Shown here in pieces: positions 24,355 through 33,455 of a DNA stretch of 39,354 nt. The first letter of the stretch is position 1. Every line of letters starts with the position of its first letter. A model generated the notes under the pieces. It did not search any database. It was not told the DNA's origin and saw only the letters and a list, made by a program, of their open reading frames with translations. The position numbers were made by a program, and so were the translations under genes. Source of the stretch: Clostridia bacterium (GTDB taxonomy: Bacteria > Bacillota > Clostridia > Christensenellales > Pumilibacteraceae); contig JAFXKH010000036.1 of the NCBI GenBank assembly GCA_017531795.1, forward strand, positions 1 through 39,354, in the 5' to 3' direction.

Positions 24355-25371
24355 ATGGTAAAAAATAAAGTACTTGACAGCGACCGTGAAAAAGCGCTTG
24401 AACTTGCAATAGCGAAGATAAAAAAAGAACATGGCGAAGGTTCGATTATGAAAATGTCTGACGACACCGTTCGTACCGTTGAAGTAATTTCAACGGGCTG
24501 TCTTCCTATTGATCTTGCGCTTGGTATCGGTGGTATGCCCAAAGGCAGAATAGTTGAAATATATGGCCCGGAGTCAAGCGGTAAAACCACGCTTACTTTG
24601 CACGTTATAGCTGAAGCGCAGAAGAAGGGCGGAAAAGTTGCTTTCGTTGATGCTGAGCATGCTCTTGATCCTTCATACGCAAAGAGTCTTGGTATTGATT
24701 TGAACGAGCTTTATATTTCTCAGCCCGATTGTGGCGAACAAGCGCTTAATATTGTAGAAGAACTTGTAAACAGTTCTGCGATTGACGTGATCGTCGTGGA
24801 CTCGGTAGCCGCACTAACACCGAAAGCAGAAATAGACGGGGAAATGGAAGACTCTCAAATAGGCTTACAAGCGCGCCTTATGTCAAAGGCTCTCCGTAAA
24901 CTCGTAGCGCCTGCTGAGCGTACGAATACTTGTATAATATTTATCAATCAACTTCGCGAAAAGGTAGGAGTATTCTTTGGCTCTCCCGAAACTACTCCGG
25001 GCGGAAAAGCGTTGAAATTCTACGCTTCTATAAGAATAGATATTCGCAAAGTAGATTCAGTAAAAGATGGAACGGAAATAGTTGGCAACCGCGCAAAAGT
25101 TAAGGTTGTTAAGAATAAGATGGCGCCTCCGTTTAAGACGGCTGAGTTTGACATCATTTATGGCAAGGGAATCAGTCAGGCAGGATGCCTTATTGATCTT
25201 GGCGTTGCTAATAACGTAATCACAAAGAGTGGTTCTTGGTTTGGTTATAACGGGGAAAGAATTGCGCAAGGTAAAGAAAAACTTCGTAATATCCTTGAAA
25301 CGAATAAGGAACTTGCGCTCGAAATAGAAGAAAAAATCAAAGAAGCGTTCAAATCTAAGAACGCAGAATAA
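24355..25371 (+). CDS. recA: Recombinase RecA
   Basis: RecA is the strand-exchange protein and SOS coprotease. At 338 residues it has Walker A GPESSGKT (71-78), the [23 protein letters not shown] L1 region (here [12 protein letters not shown]), loop L2 with [19 protein letters not shown], and a short acidic C-terminus. SD AAGGAG is 9 bases upstream. No SOS-box-like palindrome of the GAAC-n4-GTTC type was seen in the 12-base gap after cinA or just inside cinA, so any LexA control would have to act at the distant ftsK promoter. Confidence 0.98.
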   Translation: MVKNKVLDSDREKALELAIAKIKKEHGEGSIMKMSDDTVRTVEVISTGCLPIDLALGIGGMPKGRIVEIYGPESSGKTTLTLHVIAEAQKKGGKVAFVDAEHALDPSYAKSLGIDLNELYISQPDCGEQALNIVEELVNSSAIDVIVVDSVAALTPKAEIDGEMEDSQIGLQARLMSKALRKLVAPAERTNTCIIFINQLREKVGVFFGSPETTPGGKALKFYASIRIDIRKVDSVKDGTEIVGNRAKVKVVKNKMAPPFKTAEFDIIYGKGISQAGCLIDLGVANNVITKSGSWFGYNGERIAQGKEKLRNILETNKELALEIEEKIKEAFKSKNAE

Positions 25372-25430
25372 TTTCGTATGTTATAGGCTCTAATAGCATT
25401 AAATATATTTATACTGAAAGGAGGTAACTC

Positions 25431-27038
25431 ATGGGAGCAACAATAATGGCAAATACTGCCGTAGTTCTTGCAATCGTTTTGCCCATTGTGGCGTTGATTG
25501 TGGGCGCTGTGGCAGGTATACTGATATATGTTCTTTTAATGAAAAACAAAATCGGTAAATCAAAACAGCTCGCCAATAAAATGGTTGAAGAAGCAATCGT
25601 TGAGGCAAAAACGCTTAGAAAAGAAGCGATTGCCGATGGGCGCGCTGAAGTACAAAGAGAAAAGAAAGTTTTTGAAAATGAAATGAGAGATCGTTCGGCT
25701 GAAGCGCAAAAAACCGAACAGCGTCTTATGCAAAGAGAAGCATCGATTGATAAAAAAGAGAGCATTCTTGAAAAGAAAGAGGCTAATCTTGATGCAAAAC
25801 TTGAAGGCATTGAACAAATTAAAAATAATTTAGCGCAACAGCAAGAGGAAATGAACGCCAAAAAGGCGGAAATTAGCACGGCTCATGATAAAATGGTTGC
25901 AGAACTTGAAAGAGTGGCAGAACTCAGCAAAGAGGATGCAAAAAAGCAACTCATAGATGAAATGGAAGAAGATGCTAAACGCGACGCTGTGAAAATTATA
26001 AGAGAAATAGAACTGAAAGCCAAGGAAGACGGCGAAAAACGCGCCAAAGAAATAATTGCGTTGTCCGTTCAGAAATGCGCGGTAGATCACAGTTCGGAGA
26101 TTACCGTATCTACGGTTATGTTACCTAGCGACGAAATGAAAGGTCGTATTATAGGCAGAGAAGGTCGTAATATTAAAGCGCTTGAACAAGCGACGGGTGT
26201 AGATTTTATTATAGACGATACCCCTGATACCGTTGTTCTTTCCGCGTTTGATCCAATCCGCCGTGAAATTGCTCGCGTAACACTGGAAAAATTGATTTCA
26301 GACGGTCGTATCCATCCGGGCAGAATTGAAGACGTAGTAGCGAAAGCGACAAAGGAAATTGATAATCAAGTTAAGGAAGCAGGTGAGAACGCTATGTTTG
26401 AAACGGGTGTTTTCAATCTTACTCCCGAAGAAATTAAACTTCTCGGTAGAATGCGTTTCCGTACAAGCTATGGTCAGAACGTCTTAAAACATTCGATAGA
26501 AGTATCGCATCTCGCTGCAAATATGGCTTCTGAACTTGGCGCGAACGTCAATGTTTGTAAGAGAGCAGGACTTCTTCACGACATAGGCAAATCTATTGAC
26601 CACGAAACAGAAGGTACTCATATTTCAATCGGCGTTGATATCGCAAAGAAATATAAAGAGAGCGAAGAAGTTATACACTGTATTGCGGCGCACCACAATG
26701 ATATTGAACCCAAGACGCTTGAAGCAATTATCGTTCAATGCGCTGACGCTATAAGCGGTTCAAGACCTGGAGCAAGAAGAGAATCTCTTGAAAATTACGT
26801 TAAGAGATTAGAGCAACTTGAAGGAATCGCCAATGCGTATGCAGGCGTAGAAAAATCGTTCGCAATACAGGCGGGACGAGAAATACGAATTATCGTTAAG
26901 CCTGATGTGGTTGACGATGCAGCGACGGTATTCCTTGCGAGAGATATCGCAAAGCAAATTGAAGCAGAAATGCAATATCCCGGTCAAATCAAAGTTAACG
27001 TTATTCGCGAACTTCGCAGTGTAGATTATGCGAAATAA
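25431..27038 (+). CDS. rny: Ribonuclease Y
   Basis: RNase Y is the membrane-anchored endonuclease that starts mRNA decay in many Firmicutes. Domain order: one N-terminal span (about 9-32); a long Glu/Lys/Ala-rich coiled coil (about 40-205); a KH domain (about 220-285, with [13 protein letters not shown]); and an HD domain with LLHDIGK (H383, D384). At 535 residues its length is typical. AAAGGAGG lies about 6 bases before the ATG at 25431; an ATG at 25446 is an alternative but less well spaced. recA-rny adjacency is common in this phylum. A bidirectional terminator follows. Confidence 0.96.
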   Translation: MGATIMANTAVVLAIVLPIVALIVGAVAGILIYVLLMKNKIGKSKQLANKMVEEAIVEAKTLRKEAIADGRAEVQREKKVFENEMRDRSAEAQKTEQRLMQREASIDKKESILEKKEANLDAKLEGIEQIKNNLAQQQEEMNAKKAEISTAHDKMVAELERVAELSKEDAKKQLIDEMEEDAKRDAVKIIREIELKAKEDGEKRAKEIIALSVQKCAVDHSSEITVSTVMLPSDEMKGRIIGREGRNIKALEQATGVDFIIDDTPDTVVLSAFDPIRREIARVTLEKLISDGRIHPGRIEDVVAKATKEIDNQVKEAGENAMFETGVFNLTPEEIKLLGRMRFRTSYGQNVLKHSIEVSHLAANMASELGANVNVCKRAGLLHDIGKSIDHETEGTHISIGVDIAKKYKESEEVIHCIAAHHNDIEPKTLEAIIVQCADAISGSRPGARRESLENYVKRLEQLEGIANAYAGVEKSFAIQAGREIRIIVKPDVVDDAATVFLARDIAKQIEAEMQYPGQIKVNVIRELRSVDYAK

Positions 27039-27042
27039 TCAA

Positions 27043-27075
27043 AAATGCGCCTCTTTGAAAATAAGGGGCGCATTT
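27043..27075. terminator. Bidirectional terminator between rny and the 67-aa gene
   Basis: AAATGCGCCTCTT (27043-27055) pairs with AAGGGGCGCATTT (27063-27075), 13 bp with one G-U pair and a 7-nt loop. The flanks allow a U-run on both strands (A-run at 27041-27045 for the minus strand). It serves the converging units. Confidence 0.85.
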
Positions 27076-27077
27076 GA

Positions 27078-27281
27078 TTAAGATATTTGTTGTTTTATGC
27101 TCGTAATGAAAGATTTCTTAATTTCCAGAAATTCTTCATAAAATACTTGATTTCCGATATTGATTAAGGCGTTTTTAATTAATATCCTGTCATTATCTAC
27201 TGAAAGTAACAGTCCTTTGACGAGATATTTTTCAAACTCGATTTCATAAACATTGTTAAGTATTAGTTCTTGTTTTTGCAT
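27078..27281 (-). CDS. Uncharacterised 67-aa protein, predicted leaderless mRNA
   Basis: This small acidic/basic mixed protein has no membrane span or signal peptide. Alternating hydrophobic residues in VKGLLLSVDNDRILIKNALI (residues 21-40) suggest a compact beta-rich fold, perhaps a small barrel, but no family is recognised. Support for a real gene comes from its surroundings: a near-consensus promoter (27316-27288) and a strong terminator (27075-27043) frame exactly this ORF. The predicted transcription start falls on the A of the ATG, leaving no room for an SD. The 240-nt transcript could also be a small RNA. Function unknown. Confidence 0.6.
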   Translation of the reverse strand: MQKQELILNNVYEIEFEKYLVKGLLLSVDNDRILIKNALINIGNQVFYEEFLEIKKSFITSIKQQIS

Positions 27282-27287
27282 AATCTC

Positions 27288-27316
27288 ATTATATCATAGA
27301 ATCTTGAATTAGTCAA
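27288..27316 (-). promoter_or_regulatory. Strong sigma-A promoter of the 67-aa gene
   Basis: On the minus strand, TTGACT (27316-27311), a 17-base spacer and a perfect TATAAT (27293-27288). Only 6 bases (GAGATT) separate the -10 box from the ATG. Confidence 0.78.
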
Positions 27317-27370
27317 TTTGATTATGTTGAAAACAAAGTATAAGTTTTTCATTTAAAACTTAACGAGTAT

Positions 27371-27401
27371 AAAAAAAGAGGAAGAAATGTCCTTCCTCTT
27401 T
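27371..27401 (-). terminator. Terminator of tRNA-Trp
   Basis: On the minus strand, AAAGAGGAAG (27401-27392) pairs perfectly with CTTCCTCTTT (27384-27375) around a 7-nt loop and is followed by further T residues (27374-27371). It begins 4 bases after the tRNA CCA end. Confidence 0.9.
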
Positions 27402-27404
27402 AAG

Positions 27405-27478
27405 TGGCAGGGGATGAGAGAATCGAACTCCCACCAAAGGTTTTGGAGACCCTTGTCATACCACTAGACTAATCCCCT
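27405..27478 (-). tRNA. tRNA-Trp (anticodon CCA)
   Basis: On the minus strand, acceptor AGGGGAT pairs perfectly with ATCCCCT. The D-stem is GTC/GAC, the anticodon stem AGGGT/ACCTT, and the loop CTCCAAA has anticodon CCA. The T-arm is GGGAG-TTCGATT-CTCTC, the discriminator is G, and the terminal CCA is encoded (27407-27405). Length is 74 nt. It is a stand-alone gene with its own promoter and terminator. Confidence 0.96.
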
Positions 27479-27507
27479 TTGCCGAAACATATTATATTAT
27501 ATTATAA
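27479..27507 (+). promoter_or_regulatory. Possible promoter of proC, overlapping the tRNA-Trp promoter
   Basis: TTGCCG (27479-27484) and TTATAA (27502-27507) are separated by 17 bases on the plus strand. The match is only moderate, and the AT-rich sequence makes chance matches easy. Confidence 0.35.
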
Positions 27508-27519
27508 AAAAAATGTCAA
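27491..27519 (-). promoter_or_regulatory. Consensus sigma-A promoter of tRNA-Trp
   Basis: On the minus strand, a perfect TTGACA (27519-27514), a 17-base spacer and a perfect TATAAT (27496-27491), 12 bases before the tRNA 5' end. Confidence 0.88.
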
Positions 27520-27536
27520 TCAATTTTGGAGCGAAT

Positions 27537-28322
27537 ATGAAGAAATATAAAATAGGTTTTATAGGATACGGCAATATGGCGAAAGCCATTGCCAAGGGCT
27601 TGATGAAAATTGATATCGTTGAGTCGCTTTCCGCTTACGATCCGTATTACGATACTTATGACGGGATTGTAAGTGTGAAAACTTCTGCACAAAATCTTAT
27701 TGATGAAAATGATTATATTTTCTTGGCGATTAAACCGCAAATGGCGGAAACTGCGCTCAAAGGGCTTAATTTTGACGATAAAACCGTAATCTCTATAATG
27801 GCGGGAAAGTCAACAGAAAGTGTTTGCGCACTTTGTAGTGGGATTAAACGGCTTGTACGCGTTATGCCGAATCTTTGCGCCAGGATAGGAAAGTCAGTTA
27901 ATGCCTATTGCTCGGTTGGGTTAAGTGATGAAAGCCTTTTGATAGTGGAAAGTCTATTATCTTCGTTTGGCAAGGTTGTTCGTCTTGATGAAAAATATTT
28001 TGACGTAATTACGGGACTGACGGGAAGTTCTCCCGCGTATACTTTCAGATACGCGAAGGCAATAACTGAATGTGGGATGAGAAACGGTTTGGATTTTGAG
28101 CAATCGCGTGATCTCGCGCTGTATTCGGTTTCTGCATGTATGGACCTTCTGAAAGATACGGCATCACTTGAAGAAATGCAGACTACTATTGATAACGTTT
28201 GCAGTAAAGGCGGTACTACTATAGAAGGTATATATAAACTTGACGAAGGTAATTTTGACGAGTTGGTTATTTCTGCCATAAATTCCGCAATCGCAAAAAG
28301 CGTGGAGTTGAGTAAGAAATGA
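27537..28322 (+). CDS. proC: Pyrroline-5-carboxylate reductase
   Basis: ProC catalyses the last step of proline synthesis with NAD(P)H. The 261-residue protein opens with the Rossmann motif GFIGYGNMAKA (7-17). It also has RVMPNLCARIG, typical of the family (usually RVMPNtp), and the C-terminal signature segment GLTGSSPAYTF followed by SKGGTTIEGI. Length is normal. The ATG at 27537 is preferred because TTGGAG lies 5-10 bases upstream; an in-frame ATG at 27513 overlaps the tRNA promoter. It overlaps rnhA by 4 bases. Confidence 0.94.
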   Translation: MKKYKIGFIGYGNMAKAIAKGLMKIDIVESLSAYDPYYDTYDGIVSVKTSAQNLIDENDYIFLAIKPQMAETALKGLNFDDKTVISIMAGKSTESVCALCSGIKRLVRVMPNLCARIGKSVNAYCSVGLSDESLLIVESLLSSFGKVVRLDEKYFDVITGLTGSSPAYTFRYAKAITECGMRNGLDFEQSRDLALYSVSACMDLLKDTASLEEMQTTIDNVCSKGGTTIEGIYKLDEGNFDELVISAINSAIAKSVELSKK

Positions 28323-28747
28323 AGAACGTTATTTTGTATACAGACGGCGCGTGTAGCGGTAATCCCGGCCCAGGTGGATGGGGCGCAATTTTGATGTACG
28401 GCTCGGCAAAAAAGGAAATTAGTGGGGGTGAAGAATTAACCACTAATAATCGTATGGAATTGCGCGCAGTTATCGAAGGTTTAAAAGCATTGCGTGAAAG
28501 TTGCCACGTGGACGTTTATTCCGATTCTGCATATGTAGTAAACGCTTTTTTGCAGGATTGGATAAGCGGATGGAACTTGCGTGGTTGGAAAAACGTAAAA
28601 AATACCGATTTATGGCAAGAGTTGATCGAGTTGACAACAAAACATGACGTTGATTTTTATAAAGTAAAAGGTCATTCTGACAATGAATTCAACAATAGAT
28701 GTGATGAACTTGCCAGAGGTAAAATTAAAGCATATTTTAAGGACTAA
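28319..28747 (+). CDS. rnhA: Ribonuclease HI
   Basis: RNase HI cuts the RNA strand of RNA-DNA hybrids. At 142 residues all four catalytic acids are in place: D9 in YTDGACSGNPGPGGWG, E47 in NRMELRAV, D69 in YSDSAYVV and D129 in NRCDELA, plus the His of the flexible loop (GHSDNEFNN). It starts in the ATGA overlap with proC, and its stop shares one base with the next start, so proC, rnhA and the membrane gene are coupled. Confidence 0.96.
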   Translation: MKNVILYTDGACSGNPGPGGWGAILMYGSAKKEISGGEELTTNNRMELRAVIEGLKALRESCHVDVYSDSAYVVNAFLQDWISGWNLRGWKNVKNTDLWQELIELTTKHDVDFYKVKGHSDNEFNNRCDELARGKIKAYFKD

Positions 28748-29484
28748 TGATGAGAAATTGTGATAAAGACACGCAAGAAGTTTTTCTGCTTACAAAAAAA
28801 ATAATACTTCTCGTTGCTATCTGCGCTACGATTATAGCGGTTGTTTTTATTGTAATAGGTCAATTCGACTTGTGGGATAAATTCAAAAGCATAGACGCCG
28901 TGCGTAGTTGGATTGAGGGCGCAGGCGCGTTTTCTGTCGTCATTTACGGTGTGATCGTTTTTTTACAAGTGATAGTTTTGCCTATTCCGTCGACGGTGAC
29001 GAATATCGTGGCTGTAATGTTATTTGATCCGTGGATAACGTTTTTGGTAACGACACTCTGCACTTGGGCAGGTTCGTACGTGTGCTTTGCTATAGGCAGA
29101 ATATTTGGTAAGAAAGTTGTAAACTGGCTTATTGGGGAAGAAAAAACGACTAAATATGCGAATTTATTGAACGAGAAAGGCAGATTTTTGTTTATTATGA
29201 TGTTGCTCTTGCCCTGTTTCCCTGATGATATTTTATGTATGGTAGCAGGTTTGAGTAGCATGAGTTGGGGCTTTTTCTCGCTTGCAATTTTTCTTGCTCG
29301 ACCTGCAATGATAGCCTTGGTAAGTTTCTTTGGATCCGCCGCGATTGATGCCATCGATACGTGGGGGATACCTGTATCGATAGGTGTATTTGCCGTGGTA
29401 ATTGCTTTCGTTGTCTTTATAAGTTTGTATCGCGGTAAAAAAGAAAAAAAAGATAAGCTTGATTATAAGGAAAATAACGGATAG
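28747..29484 (+). CDS. TVP38/TMEM64 (VTT/DedA-like) membrane protein
   Basis: This 245-residue polytopic membrane protein has hydrophobic segments at about 14-38, 59-90, 93-115, 135-165 and 205-232. The central part matches the VTT (SNARE-associated Golgi protein) domain: a Pro-containing LPIPSTVTNIV near 77-87, the re-entrant GSYVCFAIGRIFGKKVV segment, and LLPCFPDDILCMVAGLSSM (155-173), where other members have P-x-D-x-x-x-x-x-A-G. Relatives act in lipid scrambling or export of unknown solutes; the substrate here cannot be told. A basic Lys-rich tail ends the protein. Starts ATGATG, overlapping the rnhA stop by one base. Confidence 0.85.
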   Translation: MMRNCDKDTQEVFLLTKKIILLVAICATIIAVVFIVIGQFDLWDKFKSIDAVRSWIEGAGAFSVVIYGVIVFLQVIVLPIPSTVTNIVAVMLFDPWITFLVTTLCTWAGSYVCFAIGRIFGKKVVNWLIGEEKTTKYANLLNEKGRFLFIMMLLLPCFPDDILCMVAGLSSMSWGFFSLAIFLARPAMIALVSFFGSAAIDAIDTWGIPVSIGVFAVVIAFVVFISLYRGKKEKKDKLDYKENNG

Positions 29485-29495
29485 GGGGATTTGCT

Positions 29496-30368
29496 ATGAA
29501 ATTAGATAAAATATTAAAATCCGATAAATTATCTTTATCTTTTGAAGTGTTTCCGCCCAAGACGGATACTGCTTTTGATAGTGTAAAAACCGCAACGGAA
29601 GAGATTGCAAAACTCCGTCCGTCTTTTATGAGTGTGACTTATGGCGCAGGCGGTGGAACAAGCAAGTATACTCTTGAAATAGCGAGAAATATAAAAGAAC
29701 GTTATTCTGTTCCGACGTTGGCGCATTTGACTTGCGTTTCTTCTACCAAAGAAACGGTAAGAAAGAAAATTAAAGAGATTCAGGATTCCGGAATTAAAAA
29801 CGTTATGGCGCTCAGAGGCGATTTGACACCAGAACTTATAGCAGACAGAAACAAATGGGATTATAAACACGCAATAGATCTTATTCGCGATATAAAAGAG
29901 AGTGGCGCTGATTTTTGTATCGGTGGGGCTTGTTATCCAGAAGTTCATCCTGAAAGTTCAAACCAAAAAGAGGATATAATGTACTTAAAAGAAAAGGTTG
30001 ACGCAGGTTGCTCTTTTCTTACAACTCAAATGTTTTTTGATAATAATCTTCTTTATAACTTTCTATATAAAATCCGTCAAGCCGGAATTTTAGTTCCTGT
30101 AATTCCGGGAATAATGCCTATTACAAATGCAAATCAAGTTGACAGGGCAATAAAGTTGTCAGGTTCGTTTATGCCTCAACGCTTTAAAAGTTTAGTCGAT
30201 AAATTTGGTTCTACGCCACAAGCAATGAAACAAGCAGGTATCGCATACGCAACGGATCAAATAATTGATTTATTTGCAAACGGAATAACCAACGTTCACG
30301 TTTATTCAATGAACAAGCCTGACGTTGCCGAGAAAATTCAGAATAATTTATCGGATATTTTGGGATAA
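29496..30368 (+). CDS. metF: 5,10-methylenetetrahydrofolate reductase
   Basis: MetF reduces methylene-THF to methyl-THF, the methyl donor for MetH. The 290-residue single-domain TIM-barrel protein has SFEVFPPKTD (10-19), the SVTYGAGGG segment (48-56), the LTCVSSTKE region, ALRGDLTPE (FAD and folate site), and TTQMFFDNN (about 177-185). There is no fused regulatory domain. The SD is AGGGGGA. The stop overlaps the next gene by one base (TAATG), and the two following genes are MetH parts, so the operon carries methyl-THF synthesis and use together. Confidence 0.95.
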   Translation: MKLDKILKSDKLSLSFEVFPPKTDTAFDSVKTATEEIAKLRPSFMSVTYGAGGGTSKYTLEIARNIKERYSVPTLAHLTCVSSTKETVRKKIKEIQDSGIKNVMALRGDLTPELIADRNKWDYKHAIDLIRDIKESGADFCIGGACYPEVHPESSNQKEDIMYLKEKVDAGCSFLTTQMFFDNNLLYNFLYKIRQAGILVPVIPGIMPITNANQVDRAIKLSGSFMPQRFKSLVDKFGSTPQAMKQAGIAYATDQIIDLFANGITNVHVYSMNKPDVAEKIQNNLSDILG

Positions 30369-31027
30369 TGGACGGTTTACATATAAAAACATATAATTCG
30401 CCTCCGTATAACGTTAATGAAATTATGAGATATGCGGGTGTGAAAGATAATTATGAGAATTATTTGGATATTTTGAACGAGTGTATTGATGAAATTTCCG
30501 AAAAATTGACGTATAAAGTTTGTTTTTGTAGAGTTAGTGTATCTATTTGCGACGATAAAGTTGATTTTGGTTTTTCCGTAACGCATTCTGTTGACTTGAC
30601 AAAAAACTTAAACGGGTGCGACAATGCAATTATATTCTCTGCGACGATAGGCATTGAACTTGATCGCGCAATTGCAAAATATTCCGTTGTTTCGCCTATA
30701 AAAGCGTTATTCTTTCAAGCGATTGGCGCAGAAAGGATAGAGAGTTTATGTGACGTCTTTAACGATGATGCTGAAAGAACTTCGTTTTCAGAGAATAAAT
30801 ATACTCGTCCGAGATTTAGCCCGGGCTATGGAGATTTTTCGCTTGATTTTCAAAAAGAAATATTCCGATTGTTGGATTGTCCTCGTAAAATTGGATTGAC
30901 GTTAAACGACAGTTTACTTATGTCTCCGTCAAAATCCGTTACTGGTATTATTGGAATAGGGAATATGGTAACAAATTTGACCAATTGTCATAGTTGTAGT
31001 AAAACCGATTGTGGTTTCAGAAAATAA
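30368..31027 (+). CDS. Stand-alone MetH reactivation (AdoMet-binding) domain protein
   Basis: In full-length MetH the C-terminal domain binds AdoMet and repairs oxidised cob(II)alamin. This 219-residue protein carries that function as a separate gene: the conserved segment RPRFSPGYGDFSLDFQKEIF (about 153-172), corresponding to R-x-(S/A)-P-G-Y in MetH, and SLLMSPSKSVTGIIGIG. It ends with a Cys cluster, C-x2-C-x4-C (CHSCSKTDC), seen in the clostridial stand-alone family. Neighbours agree: metF directly upstream (1-base overlap) and a metH lacking this domain 2 bases downstream. Confidence 0.88.
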   Translation: MDGLHIKTYNSPPYNVNEIMRYAGVKDNYENYLDILNECIDEISEKLTYKVCFCRVSVSICDDKVDFGFSVTHSVDLTKNLNGCDNAIIFSATIGIELDRAIAKYSVVSPIKALFFQAIGAERIESLCDVFNDDAERTSFSENKYTRPRFSPGYGDFSLDFQKEIFRLLDCPRKIGLTLNDSLLMSPSKSVTGIIGIGNMVTNLTNCHSCSKTDCGFRK

Positions 31028-31029
31028 AT

Positions 31030-33435
31030 ATGGACGTAAGAGAATTTTTAAAAGAGAATATTGTATATCTTGACGGCGGTATGGGTACCTTATTGCAAAA
31101 AAAAGGACTTATGCCCGGAGAATATCCTGAGAAGTGGAACGTTACTAATTCGGATATTATCGTAGATATTCATAAGTCATATTTTGATGCGGGAAGCAAT
31201 ATAGTTTGCACGAATACTTTTGGCGCAAATTTATTAAAATTTTCGCATGATGAACTTGATTTGATTATTAAATCAGCCGTTAATAATGCGCGTAAAGCAA
31301 GTGAATTAAGTTTAAGCGGTCAGAACAAATGGGTGGCACTCGATATAGGTCCAAGTGGAAAAATGCTTGCTCCTTACGGAGATTTTGATTTTGAAGAAGC
31401 CGTTGCCTTATTCGCCGAAACCGTTAAACTGGGCGTAAAATATGGCGTTGACTTAATAATGATAGAAACGATGAGCGACAGTTATGAAACGAAATCTGCG
31501 CTACTCGCTGTTAAAGAAAACTGTGATTTACCCGTTTTTGTCTCTAATGCGTATGGCGAAGACGGAAAACTCATGACAGGCGCGTCACCCAGCGCAATGG
31601 TTGCTTTGCTTGAAGGTATGGGCGCAGACGCTATAGGTGTTAATTGCTCGTTTGGCCCGAAAAAACTTACAACGGTCGTAAAGGAATATTTGAAATATGC
31701 TTCCGTTCCCGTTATACTGAAACCAAATGCAGGTTTGCCGAAAATTGTCAACGGGGAATCGGTTTACGACGTGTTACCCGAAGAATTCGCTGACGACGTG
31801 AGCGCGTTAATCAATGGCGGAGTGAGCGTCGTTGGCGGTTGTTGCGGAACAACTCCCGAATATATTGCTGAACTTCACAGTAGAAAAGTAAAGAAACTCC
31901 CCGTCGTAGAAAAAAATCATACGGTGGTATCCTCTTATACGCACGCCGTGGAGTTTGGGAATAATCCAGTCTTGATAGGTGAACGAATTAATCCAACAGG
32001 GAAAAAACGCTTTAAGGAGGCGCTCAGGGCGGGAGATATTGAGTATATACTCAAAGAAGGTATTTCTCAACAAGAAATGAGCGTTCATGCTTTGGACGTA
32101 AACGTAGGCTTGCCTGAAATTGATGAAATTCAAATGCTTAAAACGGCTGTATGCCGATTGCAAGAAGTCGTTGATTTGCCTCTTCAAATTGATACGTCAA
32201 ACGCAAAAGCGATGGAACTTGCTTTACGCAGATATAACGGTAAGGCGTTAATAAATTCGGTAAACGGAAAACAAGAAAGTATGAACGAAATCTTTCCGCT
32301 TGTAAAAAAATACGGCGGAGTAGTAATAGCTCTTACTCTTGATGAAAAGGGAATACCTGCTACGGCGGATGGCAGATTGGAAATTGCAAAAAATATTCTT
32401 GACAATGCAAAAAAATGGGGAATAGCGAAAAAGAATATTATTTTTGATCCGCTTGCATTGTCTATCAGCGCAGATGCAAGCGCAGGCAAGGAAACGCTGA
32501 AAGCCGTTAAGTTGATTTCAGAAAATTTGTCTTGCGCAACCTCTCTCGGTGTTTCCAACGTTTCGTTTGGACTGCCCGAAAGGGACGTAATAAACGGTAT
32601 TTTCTTTTCACTTGCATTAGAAAACGGTCTTTCTGCTGCAATAATAAATCCGTACTCAACAGAAGTGATGAGGGCTTATTTCGCTTACGTTGCCCTTTCA
32701 GGAAAAGATGAAAATTGTTCAAAATACATAGAATTTGCTCAAAAATTGCAAAAAACAGCAAGTACTATGTCTGTCGAGGTCAAAAAAGTACAAACTGACG
32801 ATGAAAATAAGTCAAATCTTCAAAGAGCAATTATTAAAGGGTTGAAGGAACAATCAGCATTTTTTACGAAAGAATTGCTGAAAAATACGCTTCCGTTAGA
32901 TATTGTTCAAGAAGAAATTATTCCCGCATTAAATACTGTGGGAGTGGGATTTGAAAACAAAACCGTATTTTTGCCACAGCTTCTTATGAGCGCAGAGTCG
33001 GCTAAATGCGCTTTTGAAGTCATTAAGACGGCTTTTTCAAGCGATAAGACTTCGGATAAATGCGCGTTTGTAATTGCTACGGTTAAGGGTGATATTCACG
33101 ATATAGGAAAAAATATTGTAAAATTACTTCTTGAAAACTTTGGCTTTATAGTTACTGATTTGGGAAAAGACGTTTCTCCCGAATTGATTGTCGAAACCGT
33201 AATTAAATTGCGCGCTCCATTGGTTGGATTAAGCGCGTTAATGACGACTACCGTTCCTGCTATGGAACACACAATAAAGTTGCTTAGAATTAACGCACCT
33301 TGGTGTAAAATAGTAGTAGGCGGTGCGGTATTAACGCAAGAGTATGCGGATATGATAGGCGCGGACAAGTATGCGAAAGACGCTATGGAAACTGTTCGTT
33401 ACGCTGAAAAAATTAACGATACGTTGAGTAAATAA
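31030..33435 (+). CDS. metH: Cobalamin-dependent methionine synthase, lacking the reactivation domain
   Basis: MetH transfers a methyl group from methyl-THF to homocysteine through cobalamin. Domains in order: homocysteine-binding barrel (about 1-300) with DGGMGTLLQ and the zinc cysteines in GVNCSFGP and GGCCGTTPE; the pterin-binding barrel (about 310-590) starting VLIGERINPTGKKRF; a B12 cap of helices; and the B12-binding Rossmann domain with GDIHDIGKN, whose His (about 690) ligates cobalt. It stops at 801 residues, so the C-terminal activation domain (usual total about 1200) is absent and is supplied by the gene just upstream. The ATG at 31030 is used rather than one 21 bases upstream inside the previous gene. 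Confidence 0.95.
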   Translation: MDVREFLKENIVYLDGGMGTLLQKKGLMPGEYPEKWNVTNSDIIVDIHKSYFDAGSNIVCTNTFGANLLKFSHDELDLIIKSAVNNARKASELSLSGQNKWVALDIGPSGKMLAPYGDFDFEEAVALFAETVKLGVKYGVDLIMIETMSDSYETKSALLAVKENCDLPVFVSNAYGEDGKLMTGASPSAMVALLEGMGADAIGVNCSFGPKKLTTVVKEYLKYASVPVILKPNAGLPKIVNGESVYDVLPEEFADDVSALINGGVSVVGGCCGTTPEYIAELHSRKVKKLPVVEKNHTVVSSYTHAVEFGNNPVLIGERINPTGKKRFKEALRAGDIEYILKEGISQQEMSVHALDVNVGLPEIDEIQMLKTAVCRLQEVVDLPLQIDTSNAKAMELALRRYNGKALINSVNGKQESMNEIFPLVKKYGGVVIALTLDEKGIPATADGRLEIAKNILDNAKKWGIAKKNIIFDPLALSISADASAGKETLKAVKLISENLSCATSLGVSNVSFGLPERDVINGIFFSLALENGLSAAIINPYSTEVMRAYFAYVALSGKDENCSKYIEFAQKLQKTASTMSVEVKKVQTDDENKSNLQRAIIKGLKEQSAFFTKELLKNTLPLDIVQEEIIPALNTVGVGFENKTVFLPQLLMSAESAKCAFEVIKTAFSSDKTSDKCAFVIATVKGDIHDIGKNIVKLLLENFGFIVTDLGKDVSPELIVETVIKLRAPLVGLSALMTTTVPAMEHTIKLLRINAPWCKIVVGGAVLTQEYADMIGADKYAKDAMETVRYAEKINDTLSK

Positions 33436-33455
33436 ATATAAATTACAATTTAATA

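Noticed and set aside
24300..24360. SOS box in front of recA
   Set aside because: No GAAC-n4-GTTC type palindrome was found in the 12-base gap after cinA or close by.
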